A stretch of 64,000 nt of DNA from Campylobacterales bacterium. GTDB lineage: Bacteria; Campylobacterota; Campylobacteria; Campylobacterales; Sulfurimonadaceae. Positions 45,546 through 53,722 of the stretch are shown piece by piece. The notes under the pieces are model-generated. The model was not told where the DNA came from. It saw nothing but the letters and a program-made list of their open reading frames with translations, and made no database searches. A program made the translations under genes and the position numbers. Position 1 is the first letter of the stretch. Each line of letters begins with the position of its first letter. The stretch is taken from NCBI GenBank assembly GCA_016938175.1, contig JAFGVE010000016.1, forward strand, positions 1-64,000. Reading direction: 5' to 3'.

Positions 45546-46940
45546 TTATCTTGTTAAGAAGAAAAGAAACTTCTCTTGGTTAAAGAGAAGGTCGACCTGT
45601 ACTCCTTTTTTTCCTTCAATTATTTCCATTAAACTCTCTATATTTGGGTAGGTCCTTGGAAGTGTTATATCTACATTTATATTGTGGTCACCAAGAAGTG
45701 TTTTTACTTTTCCTCCAACAATATTTACAAGCTCGGCTAAGGTGTCAAGAACAAGTTCAATATCTTGTGTACTTTCGCCTATTAGCAGTTCACAGGCTTT
45801 TTTTGCAATCCCAAGTGGAAAAACAAGAACTACCATTCCATCTAAGTCACCATAGTATCCAATTGAACTTCCTATCATATCATCTGTATTTTTAATTGTA
45901 ATTTCTTGAATTTGTACATCGCTTTTCACTGCTTTTGCATTCGTCATCATTTCTATAGTTGCTACAGTTGCATCGATGAAGTTTGGCAATTCAGATACAG
46001 TTGCTTTGTTGAGCATACGTTTAGATTTTACCACTGCCGCACTGCTTGCACCAAGCTCTTCTAAGAGCTCTTTGTTTTTGAGAATATCATCCATTTGAGG
46101 GAAAAACATGATTCCAGAGTCTTCAAGCGTTTCTTTGAAAGATTTCGGTGTTTTTTCAAAAGTCATACCGACAAAACAGATAGTAGCGTTGTATTCTGCA
46201 GCTGAAGAGGCCAGTTTTGAGAAAAAGTTTAGGGCATGAATATTCATACTAACAACTTTATAACAATCAAAAATAAAAAGACGAAAGCCTACGTTTAGAG
46301 AGTTGTTATGGTAGGCGATATTGAATGTATCGCTAATATCTGTATCTAAAAAGGATGTAAGGGTATAAATAATTGCGTTTCCTGTTACACGTGTTGCAAC
46401 ACTTTGCCCCATTTGTCCTAAATAGGTGTCTGTAATAATTTCATCATAAGCATTTTCGGCTTCAGATTTTTGGGAAAATTCCTCGTACGTTTGTGTAACA
46501 ATAGGATTATGCCCATTATCATGAAGTTCAATTGCCATAGCTGCACGTTGGGATTTGTCTTCGCTGTAGAGGAGCACATTTTTATTTTTATTTTTATAGC
46601 TTGATGCAAAGAGAGAGGCAATCTCCTGCGTTTGAAAAAGTGAGAAGTTGAGCTCATTATTATAGAACTTGAGTATTGTTTGATACTTTTTAGAATCATA
46701 GTCACAAAAACCTACTGTTGCCTGGGTTTGTGCACGGACTTTTTTAAACATCTTTACAAAAGCATCAAGCCCGTTTCTGTTAAAGAAAATAACTTTTTTC
46801 AATGAAACAAGTATCATCACTGCGTTATTATTGATTGTAGCTTCTATATCTTCTATACTCAGATGTGTTGCACTCTCATTTCCATCGAGAAAACCTTGCG
46901 GATGAAAAACTCCGATTCCGTTTTTAACTACTGCTCTCAT
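45546..46940 (-). CDS. STAS / receiver-like / STAS-like / CheX fusion, putative CheY-P phosphatase
   Basis: 464 residues with an unusual mosaic. Residues 1-105 look like a STAS domain (VFHPQGFLDG...NRNGLDAFVKMF). About 115-200 is a receiver-like segment (NVLLYSEDKSQRAAMAIEL, DEIITDTYL) lacking a full phosphorylation site. About 205-300 resembles a second STAS unit (VVSMNIHALNFFSKLASSA). The C-terminal 140 residues are CheX-like, with the ExxN catalytic pair Glu403 and Asn406 in LAELVNIVGGKV. CheX proteins dephosphorylate CheY-P. The first four bases overlap the end of the HDOD gene. Confidence 0.75.
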   Translation of the reverse strand: MRAVVKNGIGVFHPQGFLDGNESATHLSIEDIEATINNNAVMILVSLKKVIFFNRNGLDAFVKMFKKVRAQTQATVGFCDYDSKKYQTILKFYNNELNFSLFQTQEIASLFASSYKNKNKNVLLYSEDKSQRAAMAIELHDNGHNPIVTQTYEEFSQKSEAENAYDEIITDTYLGQMGQSVATRVTGNAIIYTLTSFLDTDISDTFNIAYHNNSLNVGFRLFIFDCYKVVSMNIHALNFFSKLASSAAEYNATICFVGMTFEKTPKSFKETLEDSGIMFFPQMDDILKNKELLEELGASSAAVVKSKRMLNKATVSELPNFIDATVATIEMMTNAKAVKSDVQIQEITIKNTDDMIGSSIGYYGDLDGMVVLVFPLGIAKKACELLIGESTQDIELVLDTLAELVNIVGGKVKTLLGDHNINVDITLPRTYPNIESLMEIIEGKKGVQVDLLFNQEKFLFFLTR

Positions 46941-47734
46941 TGAATCTCCATCACTTCCATAAACTCTGAATAGATACTCTCTACGTATTCGATTTGAAAA
47001 TCTATAAAATCATTAAGTCCTGCTTGAACATAAGGTGACTTTGAGAGTGTAAAAAATAAAAGCAGATGCATCCATTTACCAAGCAAGTTTATCTGTTCGT
47101 CATCTGAAGGTTTTATCCCTGAAGCTGCTTGAACTATTTGTGCAGTTTTTGGATCCATTTCCCATTTATGCGCAATCTTTTCTGAAATATCAAAAAGGTC
47201 TGTTTCACATAATCTTTTTAAAATAGTGTTGAGGTCAATTGCGTTTACACTGCGTAAGAGATTCACATCATCGATTTTTTCATTAAATAGTGCTTCACTC
47301 ACAATAATACTTGCTGGAAGTAGAGCAATAGAACTTTCTATTTCTTTATCTTCTATCGCAAGGTGTTTAAGAATTTTTTGCCAATTAGCAGTGAGCTCTG
47401 CTTGAAGGTTGTAAAAAGAGCTTTTTGTTAATCTAAAAAGTTTCCATTTATCTGGAGAGAGAAGTGTAAGCATATAGTTGTAGACTGCTTGTTGTGATTT
47501 TGCAACACCCAGAATACCAAAGATTTGCGATATATCACTCACTTCATGTCTAAAACCAAAGATTGGTTTGTTTACAATATTTTTAAGATACGCATTGAGT
47601 GCCAAATCTTCTTTTGCACTTGTCGCGGCCTTAGTAAGGTCTTGGGCATTGAGATGACGCAATGTTGTCTGAAGTGCTTGAGGTGCAGGCGGGATTCTTT
47701 CTATGAATGCATTTATTTTATCTGGTGTTATCAA
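46937..47734 (-). CDS. HDOD-domain signalling protein
   Basis: 265 residues. The N-terminal two thirds follow the HDOD pattern: IPPAPQALQTTL, DLALNAYLKNIVNKPIFGF, ISQIFGILGVAKSQQAVY. The HD metal residues are not visible, as usual for HDOD. Such proteins are linked to motility and c-di-GMP networks. It starts with TTG and shares ATGA with the STAS/CheX gene, so both products are made together. No catalytic function can be assigned. Confidence 0.78.
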   Translation of the reverse strand: MITPDKINAFIERIPPAPQALQTTLRHLNAQDLTKAATSAKEDLALNAYLKNIVNKPIFGFRHEVSDISQIFGILGVAKSQQAVYNYMLTLLSPDKWKLFRLTKSSFYNLQAELTANWQKILKHLAIEDKEIESSIALLPASIIVSEALFNEKIDDVNLLRSVNAIDLNTILKRLCETDLFDISEKIAHKWEMDPKTAQIVQAASGIKPSDDEQINLLGKWMHLLLFFTLSKSPYVQAGLNDFIDFQIEYVESIYSEFMEVMEIQ

Positions 47735-47855
47735 AATCTACTACTTTTTGTTATAATGTCCTATATTCTATCTCTATGAATATAAAAAAAATATAAAGTT
47801 GCATTCTATAAACGCAAAGATGTATGACTTAAGTTCAAGTTTTGCTTTTATTTGG

Positions 47856-47861
47856 TATAAT
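47856..47861 (+). promoter_or_regulatory. -10 box (TATAAT) of rpmB
   Basis: Perfect TATAAT 34 bp before the rpmB ATG. Confidence 0.6.
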
Positions 47862-47895
47862 CCGCAACTTTAAATATCATTCCAAGGATACTCAG

Positions 47896-48084
47896 ATGGC
47901 AAGAAAATGTGCTATTAGTGGCAAAGGCCCAATGAGTGGGAACAATGTTTCTCACGCTAAAAACAGAACTAAACGTCGTTTTTTATTAAACTTAAGAACT
48001 GTACGTATCACGTTAGAAGATGGTACAACTAAAAAGGTAAAGATCTCTGCTAGAGAGCTTCGTACACTTAAGAAAAATTCTTAA
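47896..48084 (+). CDS. rpmB: 50S ribosomal protein L28
   Basis: 62 residues from ATG 47896 with AAGGAT upstream; an earlier in-frame start would lie before the -10 box. [28 protein letters not shown] is the typical L28 start. Only one cysteine, so this is a zinc-free L28. It lies 17 bp upstream of the K+ channel gene. Confidence 0.95.
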   Translation: MARKCAISGKGPMSGNNVSHAKNRTKRRFLLNLRTVRITLEDGTTKKVKISARELRTLKKNS

Positions 48085-48101
48085 GACCTAGGGATTAACT
48101 T

Positions 48102-49232
48102 ATGAATCTTCTTGTTAGGATTCGTAAATTTCTAAATTGGGAGACATCTCCCAAACCTGCACCAAAACTTCTTCCCCCAATATACCCACAGCTTAAGGCT
48201 TTCCGTCTTCCGTTAATTTTAACTGTATTTGTAATGCTACTCGGTACCATAGGTTACATGATTATTGATGGTTTTACCATTATGGATGCTATATACCAAA
48301 CAGGTGTCACGTTTACAACAGTTGGTTTTGGAGAGATTGCTCCTATTTCTGATGCAGGGAGAATTTTTACTATTACCCTTATTATTGCGGGTTTTGCAGT
48401 TTTTTCAAGTGCAGTGGGTATTTTAGTTGCGGAGTTAAATAAAGGTACAATTATCTCAATACTTAAGGAGAGAAGAATGTTATACAAAATTGCCAGACTC
48501 AAAAAACACTTTGTTGTCTGTTATCATAATGACTATACTGTAGAAGTGACACAGCAATTGCGTAAAAATCATATTCCCTTTGTTGTCATAGACCCAAGAC
48601 CAGAGATACATGAGTGGGCACTTGAAAATAAGTATCCACATTATTTACATGGTGAACCTCATGCTGAACTTGCAATGTTAAAAGCACATCTCTCTTCTGC
48701 GAAAGGTCTTATAACACTTTCGAATTCTATCGCTGATAATATTGCGATAATTGCGTCGGTAAGGCTTTTTGAAAAAGAGCATGATTTGCCAAGACCTTAT
48801 TATGTTATATCTTCTGCTGAGAGTATGAGTGATGTTGAAAAGCTCAAAAAACTCGGGGCAGATACTGTTGTCGCACCGACTAAACTAACTGCACAAAGAA
48901 TCAGTGCGATGGCGGCACGTCCAGATATGGAAAACTTACTTGAAGAGTTTTTATATAAGAGTGATAATCCTTTAAATATGGAAGAGATTGAGGTGCCACG
49001 TTATAGTTGGGCAGTTCTGAAAAAACTCAAAGAGACACATGTTCGTGAAATAGCAAATACATCAATAGTGGGTATAACAAAAAAAGATGGGAAATTTATT
49101 AGTATGCCACGTGGTGATGTTTTGATTACAAGTGAGTGTAAATTACTTGTAATAGGTACACGTAATGGTATCAAAACAACAAGAGACTTAATGAGAAAAA
49201 GGATAAAACCTAAGGAGATTAAATTTGTATAA
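48102..49232 (+). CDS. Two-helix potassium channel with TrkA-N/RCK-like domain
   Basis: 376 residues. Two membrane helices (about 36-56 and 88-112) flank the pore with filter TTVGFGE (72-78), the Phe/Glu variant of TVGYGD. The cytoplasmic part is RCK-like, but the first strand reads HFVVCYHNDYT and lacks the GxGxxG nucleotide loop, so it may not bind NAD or ATP classically. A C-terminal TrkA-C-like lobe (300-370) follows. The end overlaps argJ by 8 bp. Confidence 0.85.
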   Translation: MNLLVRIRKFLNWETSPKPAPKLLPPIYPQLKAFRLPLILTVFVMLLGTIGYMIIDGFTIMDAIYQTGVTFTTVGFGEIAPISDAGRIFTITLIIAGFAVFSSAVGILVAELNKGTIISILKERRMLYKIARLKKHFVVCYHNDYTVEVTQQLRKNHIPFVVIDPRPEIHEWALENKYPHYLHGEPHAELAMLKAHLSSAKGLITLSNSIADNIAIIASVRLFEKEHDLPRPYYVISSAESMSDVEKLKKLGADTVVAPTKLTAQRISAMAARPDMENLLEEFLYKSDNPLNMEEIEVPRYSWAVLKKLKETHVREIANTSIVGITKKDGKFISMPRGDVLITSECKLLVIGTRNGIKTTRDLMRKRIKPKEIKFV

Positions 49233-50403
49233 ATTAGTAGAGTTAGACTCTGGTGTATGTGCAGCAGAGGGATTTTACGCAGATGGTGTTAGTGCAGGAC
49301 TAAAAGCTAAAGGTGCAAAAGATATGGCTTTTATATATTCTGATACTCTGTGTAATATAGCTTCTGTTTTTACAACAAATAAAATGGCGGCAGCGCCTAT
49401 TAAACACTTTAAAGCAAAAGGTGATTTTCAGACAAACTTTGTTTTTATAAACTCTAAAAATGCTAATGCAATGACTGGTTCTTCAGGAGTGAGTGATATA
49501 GAAGAGATACTTTCAACATTACCAAACACTCTGGTAAACCCTTTGATGAGTTCTACAGGTGTTATTGGTGTAAGACTCCCAAAAGAGAAAATTATCAATG
49601 GGACAAAGCTTTTTGATTTGAGTATGAAAAATCCTCATTCAGCTGCACAAGCGATTATGACAACAGACTCTTTTTCAAAAGAAAAAGCATTTCGTGTAGA
49701 GCTTGAAGATGGAAGTGCATTTCATATAGGTGCAATGGCAAAAGGTGCAGGGATGATAAATCCTGCAATGGCTACAATGCTTTGTTTTATAACTACAGAT
49801 GCAGATGCTCCTGTAAATGAGATGCAAAAAATGTTAGATGAAGCAACCGTCACAACGTTTAATGCGGCAAGTGTTGATGGGGATACTTCTACAAATGATA
49901 CTGTAATGCTTTTTGCGAACGGCAAAAGCGGTGCTTATCATAAAGAAGCATTTGCAGAAGCGCTTCATGCAATTATGCTCTTTTTAGCACGTGAAATGGT
50001 AAGAGACGGTGAGGGTGCTACAAAACTAGTGACATATAATGTAACTGGTGCGAAAAATGATGTTGAAGCTGAGAGAGTTGCAAAAGCACTCTCTGACTCA
50101 CTTCTTGTAAAAACTGCACTTTATGGTGAAGACCCAAACTGGGGAAGAATTGCTTCAACGGTTGGAGCAAGTGGTGTAGAAGCTGATGAGGCTACACTTA
50201 CTATAAAGTTTAACGATTTGTGTGTTTATGAAAGAGGTAAGCTTCTTTTTAATGCAGAGATGGAAAAAGAAGCCGCTGCTATTATGAAACTGAGTGAGTT
50301 TACAATTTCTTGTGACCTTGGAATCGCTTCTGGCGCATTTACTGCGTTTGGTTGTGACTTGGGTTATGAGTACGTAAAAATAAATGCAGATTACAGAACG
50401 TAA
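49225..50403 (+). CDS. argJ: Glutamate N-acetyltransferase / amino-acid N-acetyltransferase
   Basis: 392 residues, TTG start with TAAGGAG. The self-cleavage region KGAGMINPAMATMLCF near residue 172 has the nucleophilic Thr that starts the beta chain. It recycles the acetyl group from acetylornithine to glutamate. DGDTSTNDT and the final DLGYEYVKINADYRT are family-typical. It overlaps the channel gene by 8 bp, probably incidental compaction. Confidence 0.95.
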   Translation: MYKLVELDSGVCAAEGFYADGVSAGLKAKGAKDMAFIYSDTLCNIASVFTTNKMAAAPIKHFKAKGDFQTNFVFINSKNANAMTGSSGVSDIEEILSTLPNTLVNPLMSSTGVIGVRLPKEKIINGTKLFDLSMKNPHSAAQAIMTTDSFSKEKAFRVELEDGSAFHIGAMAKGAGMINPAMATMLCFITTDADAPVNEMQKMLDEATVTTFNAASVDGDTSTNDTVMLFANGKSGAYHKEAFAEALHAIMLFLAREMVRDGEGATKLVTYNVTGAKNDVEAERVAKALSDSLLVKTALYGEDPNWGRIASTVGASGVEADEATLTIKFNDLCVYERGKLLFNAEMEKEAAAIMKLSEFTISCDLGIASGAFTAFGCDLGYEYVKINADYRT

Positions 50404-50434
50404 GCATTTCTATATATATTTATAACTACATACT

Positions 50435-50472
50435 ATCTTCACTTATGACTGACTTGAAAAATAAGTGAAGAT
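50435..50472. repeat. Perfect 12-bp inverted repeat, ATCTTCACTTAT arms
   Basis: ATCTTCACTTAT / ATAAGTGAAGAT around 14 bases, 32 bp after argJ. There is no T-run, so termination is doubtful. The ATCTTCAC element recurs twice downstream at 50539-50558. Confidence 0.6.
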
Positions 50473-50538
50473 GAAATTCTACAGAGATTTTTCCCTTTAT
50501 AATAAAATAATTTACTTTCTCCCAAGCAAAAATAAATA

Positions 50539-50558
50539 ATCTTCACATAATCTTCACA
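50539..50558 (+). promoter_or_regulatory. Tandem ATCTTCACA repeat, candidate OmpR-family binding site
   Basis: ATCTTCACA twice with an 11-bp period, one helical turn apart, 47 bp before the cytochrome lipoprotein start. Such spacing is typical for OmpR/PhoB-type activators, and the operon encodes one at 53027. Confidence 0.6.
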
Positions 50559-50604
50559 AATAATTTTTAAACTCTATTTTGAAAATCAAAAATGGAGTGA
50601 AAAT

Positions 50605-51738
50605 ATGAAAGAAGCAATACGCTTAGTAGTTGCGAGTGTGGCAACAATTACATTAATAACTGGATGTGGAGATACATATGATTCTGAAGAAGAAGCTAAT
50701 TATCAGTCTGCATTAAATACGAATCTAGGTTCTCTGCAAAGAGAGGTAAATTATCTCATAGATGCGCAGAGTAGTTTATCACTATATACTTTTGATGATG
50801 ACTTTTTAAACGTAACAAACTGTGATGCAACGTGTCAGCAAACATGGCCAATCTTTACGGGTAGTAATACTGAGAGTACAAATATACAGGTTTTTGATAC
50901 AAATACGAGTCATTTAGCATACAGACAACATTCTATGTATTTTTTCAATGGAGACAGTGTTGAGGGTGATGTCAATGGAGATAATGTTAAGAACGTTTGG
51001 CACTTAATATATGCACCGGCAGGTACAAATGATTCCCAGACAGAGTTTTCACAAGCAAGCAATAGCATGACACAGACTTACTTAACTGGTGTCAACAGCA
51101 TGACACTCTATGTGTATGACAAAGACGACATAAACGTAAGTAATTGTGATGGTACACCGGACGCTATGCCTTTAGGAAGTTGTGAGGCGAGATGGCCTGT
51201 GTTTTATACTGAAGATTTATCTAATTTACCTAAGGGGCTTGATGCAGCTGACTTTGGAACTATAGATAGAGACCTTACAAAAACACTCAAAGATGCTAAT
51301 GGAGACCCTATAGCAACAAAACAGACAACGTACAAGGGACAACCTCTTTACTACTGGTTTCAAGATGCAAAAGCTGGTGATGCGACAGGAGATTGGGTCG
51401 CTGGTGTTTGGCATGTCGTAGAACTTGAGGCACAAAAAACATCAACTGTTGAGACTTCTCCATACACGGCTGCTGCAGCTGCACTGGGAGAAGTGATTTT
51501 TACTGATCCAAACAAGTGTGCAAGTTGTCATGGTACTGATGGACAAACACCACCTTTAGGTGTTGATAATGTCATTGCAAAGTATGGAGATGCTGCGCTC
51601 ATAGACCAAAAACTAAAAGATATGAGAGATAATGGCAACCCGAATAATAGACACCCTGCGATGGTGAGTATAGCGCAAGGATTGTCGGATGAGGCAATCA
51701 TAAACTTAAGTGCTTTCATCGCTACCCTCAAGAAGTAA
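50605..51738 (+). CDS. Lipoprotein with two COG4315-type repeats and a C-terminal cytochrome c domain
   Basis: 377 residues. Lipobox LITGC with Cys21. Two similar units (about 60-145 and 165-280) contain the pattern LYxxDxD...NCxxxC...WPxF...YFFxxD...GDxxGD...VWHLI, resembling the small secreted repeats of the Lipoprotein_15 type. The C-terminus is a mono-haem cytochrome c with CASCH at 305-309 and a likely axial Met near 343 (HPAMVS). A membrane-attached periplasmic or surface electron carrier; the partner is unknown. First gene of the 50605-55554 unit. Confidence 0.8.
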   Translation: MKEAIRLVVASVATITLITGCGDTYDSEEEANYQSALNTNLGSLQREVNYLIDAQSSLSLYTFDDDFLNVTNCDATCQQTWPIFTGSNTESTNIQVFDTNTSHLAYRQHSMYFFNGDSVEGDVNGDNVKNVWHLIYAPAGTNDSQTEFSQASNSMTQTYLTGVNSMTLYVYDKDDINVSNCDGTPDAMPLGSCEARWPVFYTEDLSNLPKGLDAADFGTIDRDLTKTLKDANGDPIATKQTTYKGQPLYYWFQDAKAGDATGDWVAGVWHVVELEAQKTSTVETSPYTAAAAALGEVIFTDPNKCASCHGTDGQTPPLGVDNVIAKYGDAALIDQKLKDMRDNGNPNNRHPAMVSIAQGLSDEAIINLSAFIATLKK

Positions 51739-51741
51739 AAA

Positions 51742-52488
51742 ATGCGTAGAGTTTTTTTACTTTTAATTCTTGCTCTTATGAGCAAGGAGAGTTTTGCATT
51801 TGAATCTGGTCAGTTGAGTTTAGATACACCAAACGTACTTTTACAAGGTGAGGGTGCATTTGGAATTCGACATAGGTTTTATGGTGAAATTGATGATGTA
51901 GATAGATTTTTTGGTGCCGATGATGGTGGTAATATGTACCTTACATTAAAGTATGCACTTTTTGACAACTTAGTTTTGGGAGTTGACCATACACGTGATG
52001 AGAGTGCTTATGGAGTAGGTTTAGAGTATTCATATGATTTTACTTGGTTTAAAGCTGGTATTAGAGCGAATGGATTTCGTTTAAACAAAGGAGTTGAAAA
52101 ATATCATTCGAGTTATCATACTATCGCCTCTTTACAAACACCAAATTACTTTGAACATCTGAATTTTACTGTTAATTATGGATACGATGCATATTACAAA
52201 CATCAAATTATGGGTGGTGGTATAGACCTCAATGTAAATAACTTTATGCCATTTTTGACTTTTACAGAAAAACTCTCAATTTTGGGTGAGTATTATCCGC
52301 AAGTTGACAAAGTAGATGGTGTTTCTGGTAAATATGACTCGTATGCATTTGGTATAAAGTTTCAGACATATGCACACCATTTTGAGATTCTTGCGACAAA
52401 CTCAACAAATATGGATCCTCGAACAATGTCTATGGGAACAAATAGCGATAAACTACATCTTGGATTTAATATAAATAGAAAATTTTAA
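51742..52488 (+). CDS. Outer-membrane beta-barrel-like protein (DUF5777-like)
   Basis: 248 residues. Signal peptide ending near residue 19 (KESFAFE), then alternating amphipathic beta strands rich in aromatic and Gly residues, ending in the strand HLGFNINRKF with terminal Phe, as outer-membrane barrels do. The GAFGIRHRFYGEI start resembles DUF5777 barrels. It begins 3 bp after the cytochrome lipoprotein and is followed by the P460 gene, suggesting a periplasm-to-outside redox role. Confidence 0.7.
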   Translation: MRRVFLLLILALMSKESFAFESGQLSLDTPNVLLQGEGAFGIRHRFYGEIDDVDRFFGADDGGNMYLTLKYALFDNLVLGVDHTRDESAYGVGLEYSYDFTWFKAGIRANGFRLNKGVEKYHSSYHTIASLQTPNYFEHLNFTVNYGYDAYYKHQIMGGGIDLNVNNFMPFLTFTEKLSILGEYYPQVDKVDGVSGKYDSYAFGIKFQTYAHHFEILATNSTNMDPRTMSMGTNSDKLHLGFNINRKF

Positions 52489-52502
52489 ATAAGGAGCTTG
52501 GT

Positions 52503-53024
52503 ATGAAATACATTTTTATGCTTATAGTGGCACTTGGTTCTCTTTTTGGGGCTGATACATATGAAAAATATGATACGAAACTTCCAGATATGGTAATGCC
52601 TGATAATAATCTCTCTTTTGCAGAGATACAAGATTATCAAAACTACAAAATTGTTGCGACACATTTTAGAAACGATAAAAATGAGTTGCGTTATATTCTC
52701 GCTAATCCTATAGGATATAATGCTTTAAAAAATAAGTTAAAAGTTATGCCAGAAGGTAGTAAGTTTGTCAAAATCGGCTGGTCTGTTAAAGAGATGACAC
52801 TCTTTCCTAGCGCACTTGAAGCTGATAAGATTCAAAGAGTAGAGTATATGGTTAAAGATTCTAAAAAGTTCAATCATGATGGTGATAACTGGGGATACGC
52901 ACGATTTGTGAAGAGTGGTGAGAAGTATACTCCTTGGATGCATGGTACTCAAAGCTGTATAAGTTGCCATATAGCTGCAAAAGATACCGACTATCTTTTT
53001 ACTGACTTACAGTCTACGTTTTAA
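52503..53024 (+). CDS. Cytochrome P460-family protein
   Basis: 173 residues. Signal peptide ending near residue 17 (LFGADTYEKY), then the P460 beta fold: YKIVATHFRNDKNELRYILAN, WGYARFVKSGEKYTPW and a c-type haem site CISCH (151-155). P460 proteins use an unusual Lys/Tyr-crosslinked haem; studied members oxidise hydroxylamine or NO. A lysine sits in several candidate positions, so activity cannot be read. Two bp before the response regulator gene. Confidence 0.8.
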   Translation: MKYIFMLIVALGSLFGADTYEKYDTKLPDMVMPDNNLSFAEIQDYQNYKIVATHFRNDKNELRYILANPIGYNALKNKLKVMPEGSKFVKIGWSVKEMTLFPSALEADKIQRVEYMVKDSKKFNHDGDNWGYARFVKSGEKYTPWMHGTQSCISCHIAAKDTDYLFTDLQSTF

Positions 53025-53026
53025 GC

Positions 53027-53722
53027 ATGAAGCATAAAATCCTAATTGTTGAAGATGAACTAGACATTGCTAATTTAATCTCAAATCGTCTCAATAAAGA
53101 TGAGTACGATGTCCATGTTGCCCTAAACGGTACAGAGGCTTTGGAACTCATTAAGACGCAAGATTTTGATTTGGTCTCTTTGGATATTATGCTTCCCGGA
53201 ATTGATGGTTTAACTCTGTGTAAAGAGCTGAGAAAAAGAAATCTCAATACTTTGATTATTATTGTCAGTGCTTTAGATTTGGATGAGAGTAAGGAAAAAG
53301 CATATAGTTTAGGAGCAGATGACTATATCTCAAAACCTTTTCAACCAAAACTTTTGGCACTTAAGATTGCGTCACTCCTTCATAGAAGGGCTGAAATTCT
53401 CCAATCTCCTTTACAGTATAAAAAATTTATTGAGCATAACAGTCTGCTGCAAAGTTTTTTTATACATAACGAACAGCTACAACTAACTCCAAGTGAGTAT
53501 CTGATTTTTGAAACACTCTTTAGTAATCCTATTAAGATATTTTCCAAAGATGAACTTTCACAAATTTTGTACAATGAAGATCTTGGAAATATAGATAGAG
53601 AAGGGATTCGTACACATATCTATACGCTTAGAAAAAAAATCTCTCATTTCACAACTGAAGAGATAATTCAAACTGTACGAGGAGTTGGTTTTACACTCTA
53701 CAAGGATGTAAAAAGTAGATGA
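53027..53722 (+). CDS. OmpR-family response regulator
   Basis: 231 residues. Receiver domain with acidic pair ED (9-11), phospho-Asp53 in SLDIMLPG, Lys in SKPFQP. Winged-helix DNA-binding domain at 140-228 (LTPSEYLIFETLFSNP, REGIRTHIYTLRKKI, VRGVGFTLYK). It overlaps the kinase gene by 4 bp (ATGA). The upstream ATCTTCACA repeats are its most likely target, giving a positive loop on the operon. Confidence 0.94.
   Translation: MKHKILIVEDELDIANLISNRLNKDEYDVHVALNGTEALELIKTQDFDLVSLDIMLPGIDGLTLCKELRKRNLNTLIIIVSALDLDESKEKAYSLGADDYISKPFQPKLLALKIASLLHRRAEILQSPLQYKKFIEHNSLLQSFFIHNEQLQLTPSEYLIFETLFSNPIKIFSKDELSQILYNEDLGNIDREGIRTHIYTLRKKISHFTTEEIIQTVRGVGFTLYKDVKSR

Noticed and set aside
50435..50472. 12-bp inverted repeat after argJ as an intrinsic terminator
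   Set aside because: The stem is AT-rich and no T-run follows on either strand; the repeated ATCTTCAC element makes a protein-binding role more likely.
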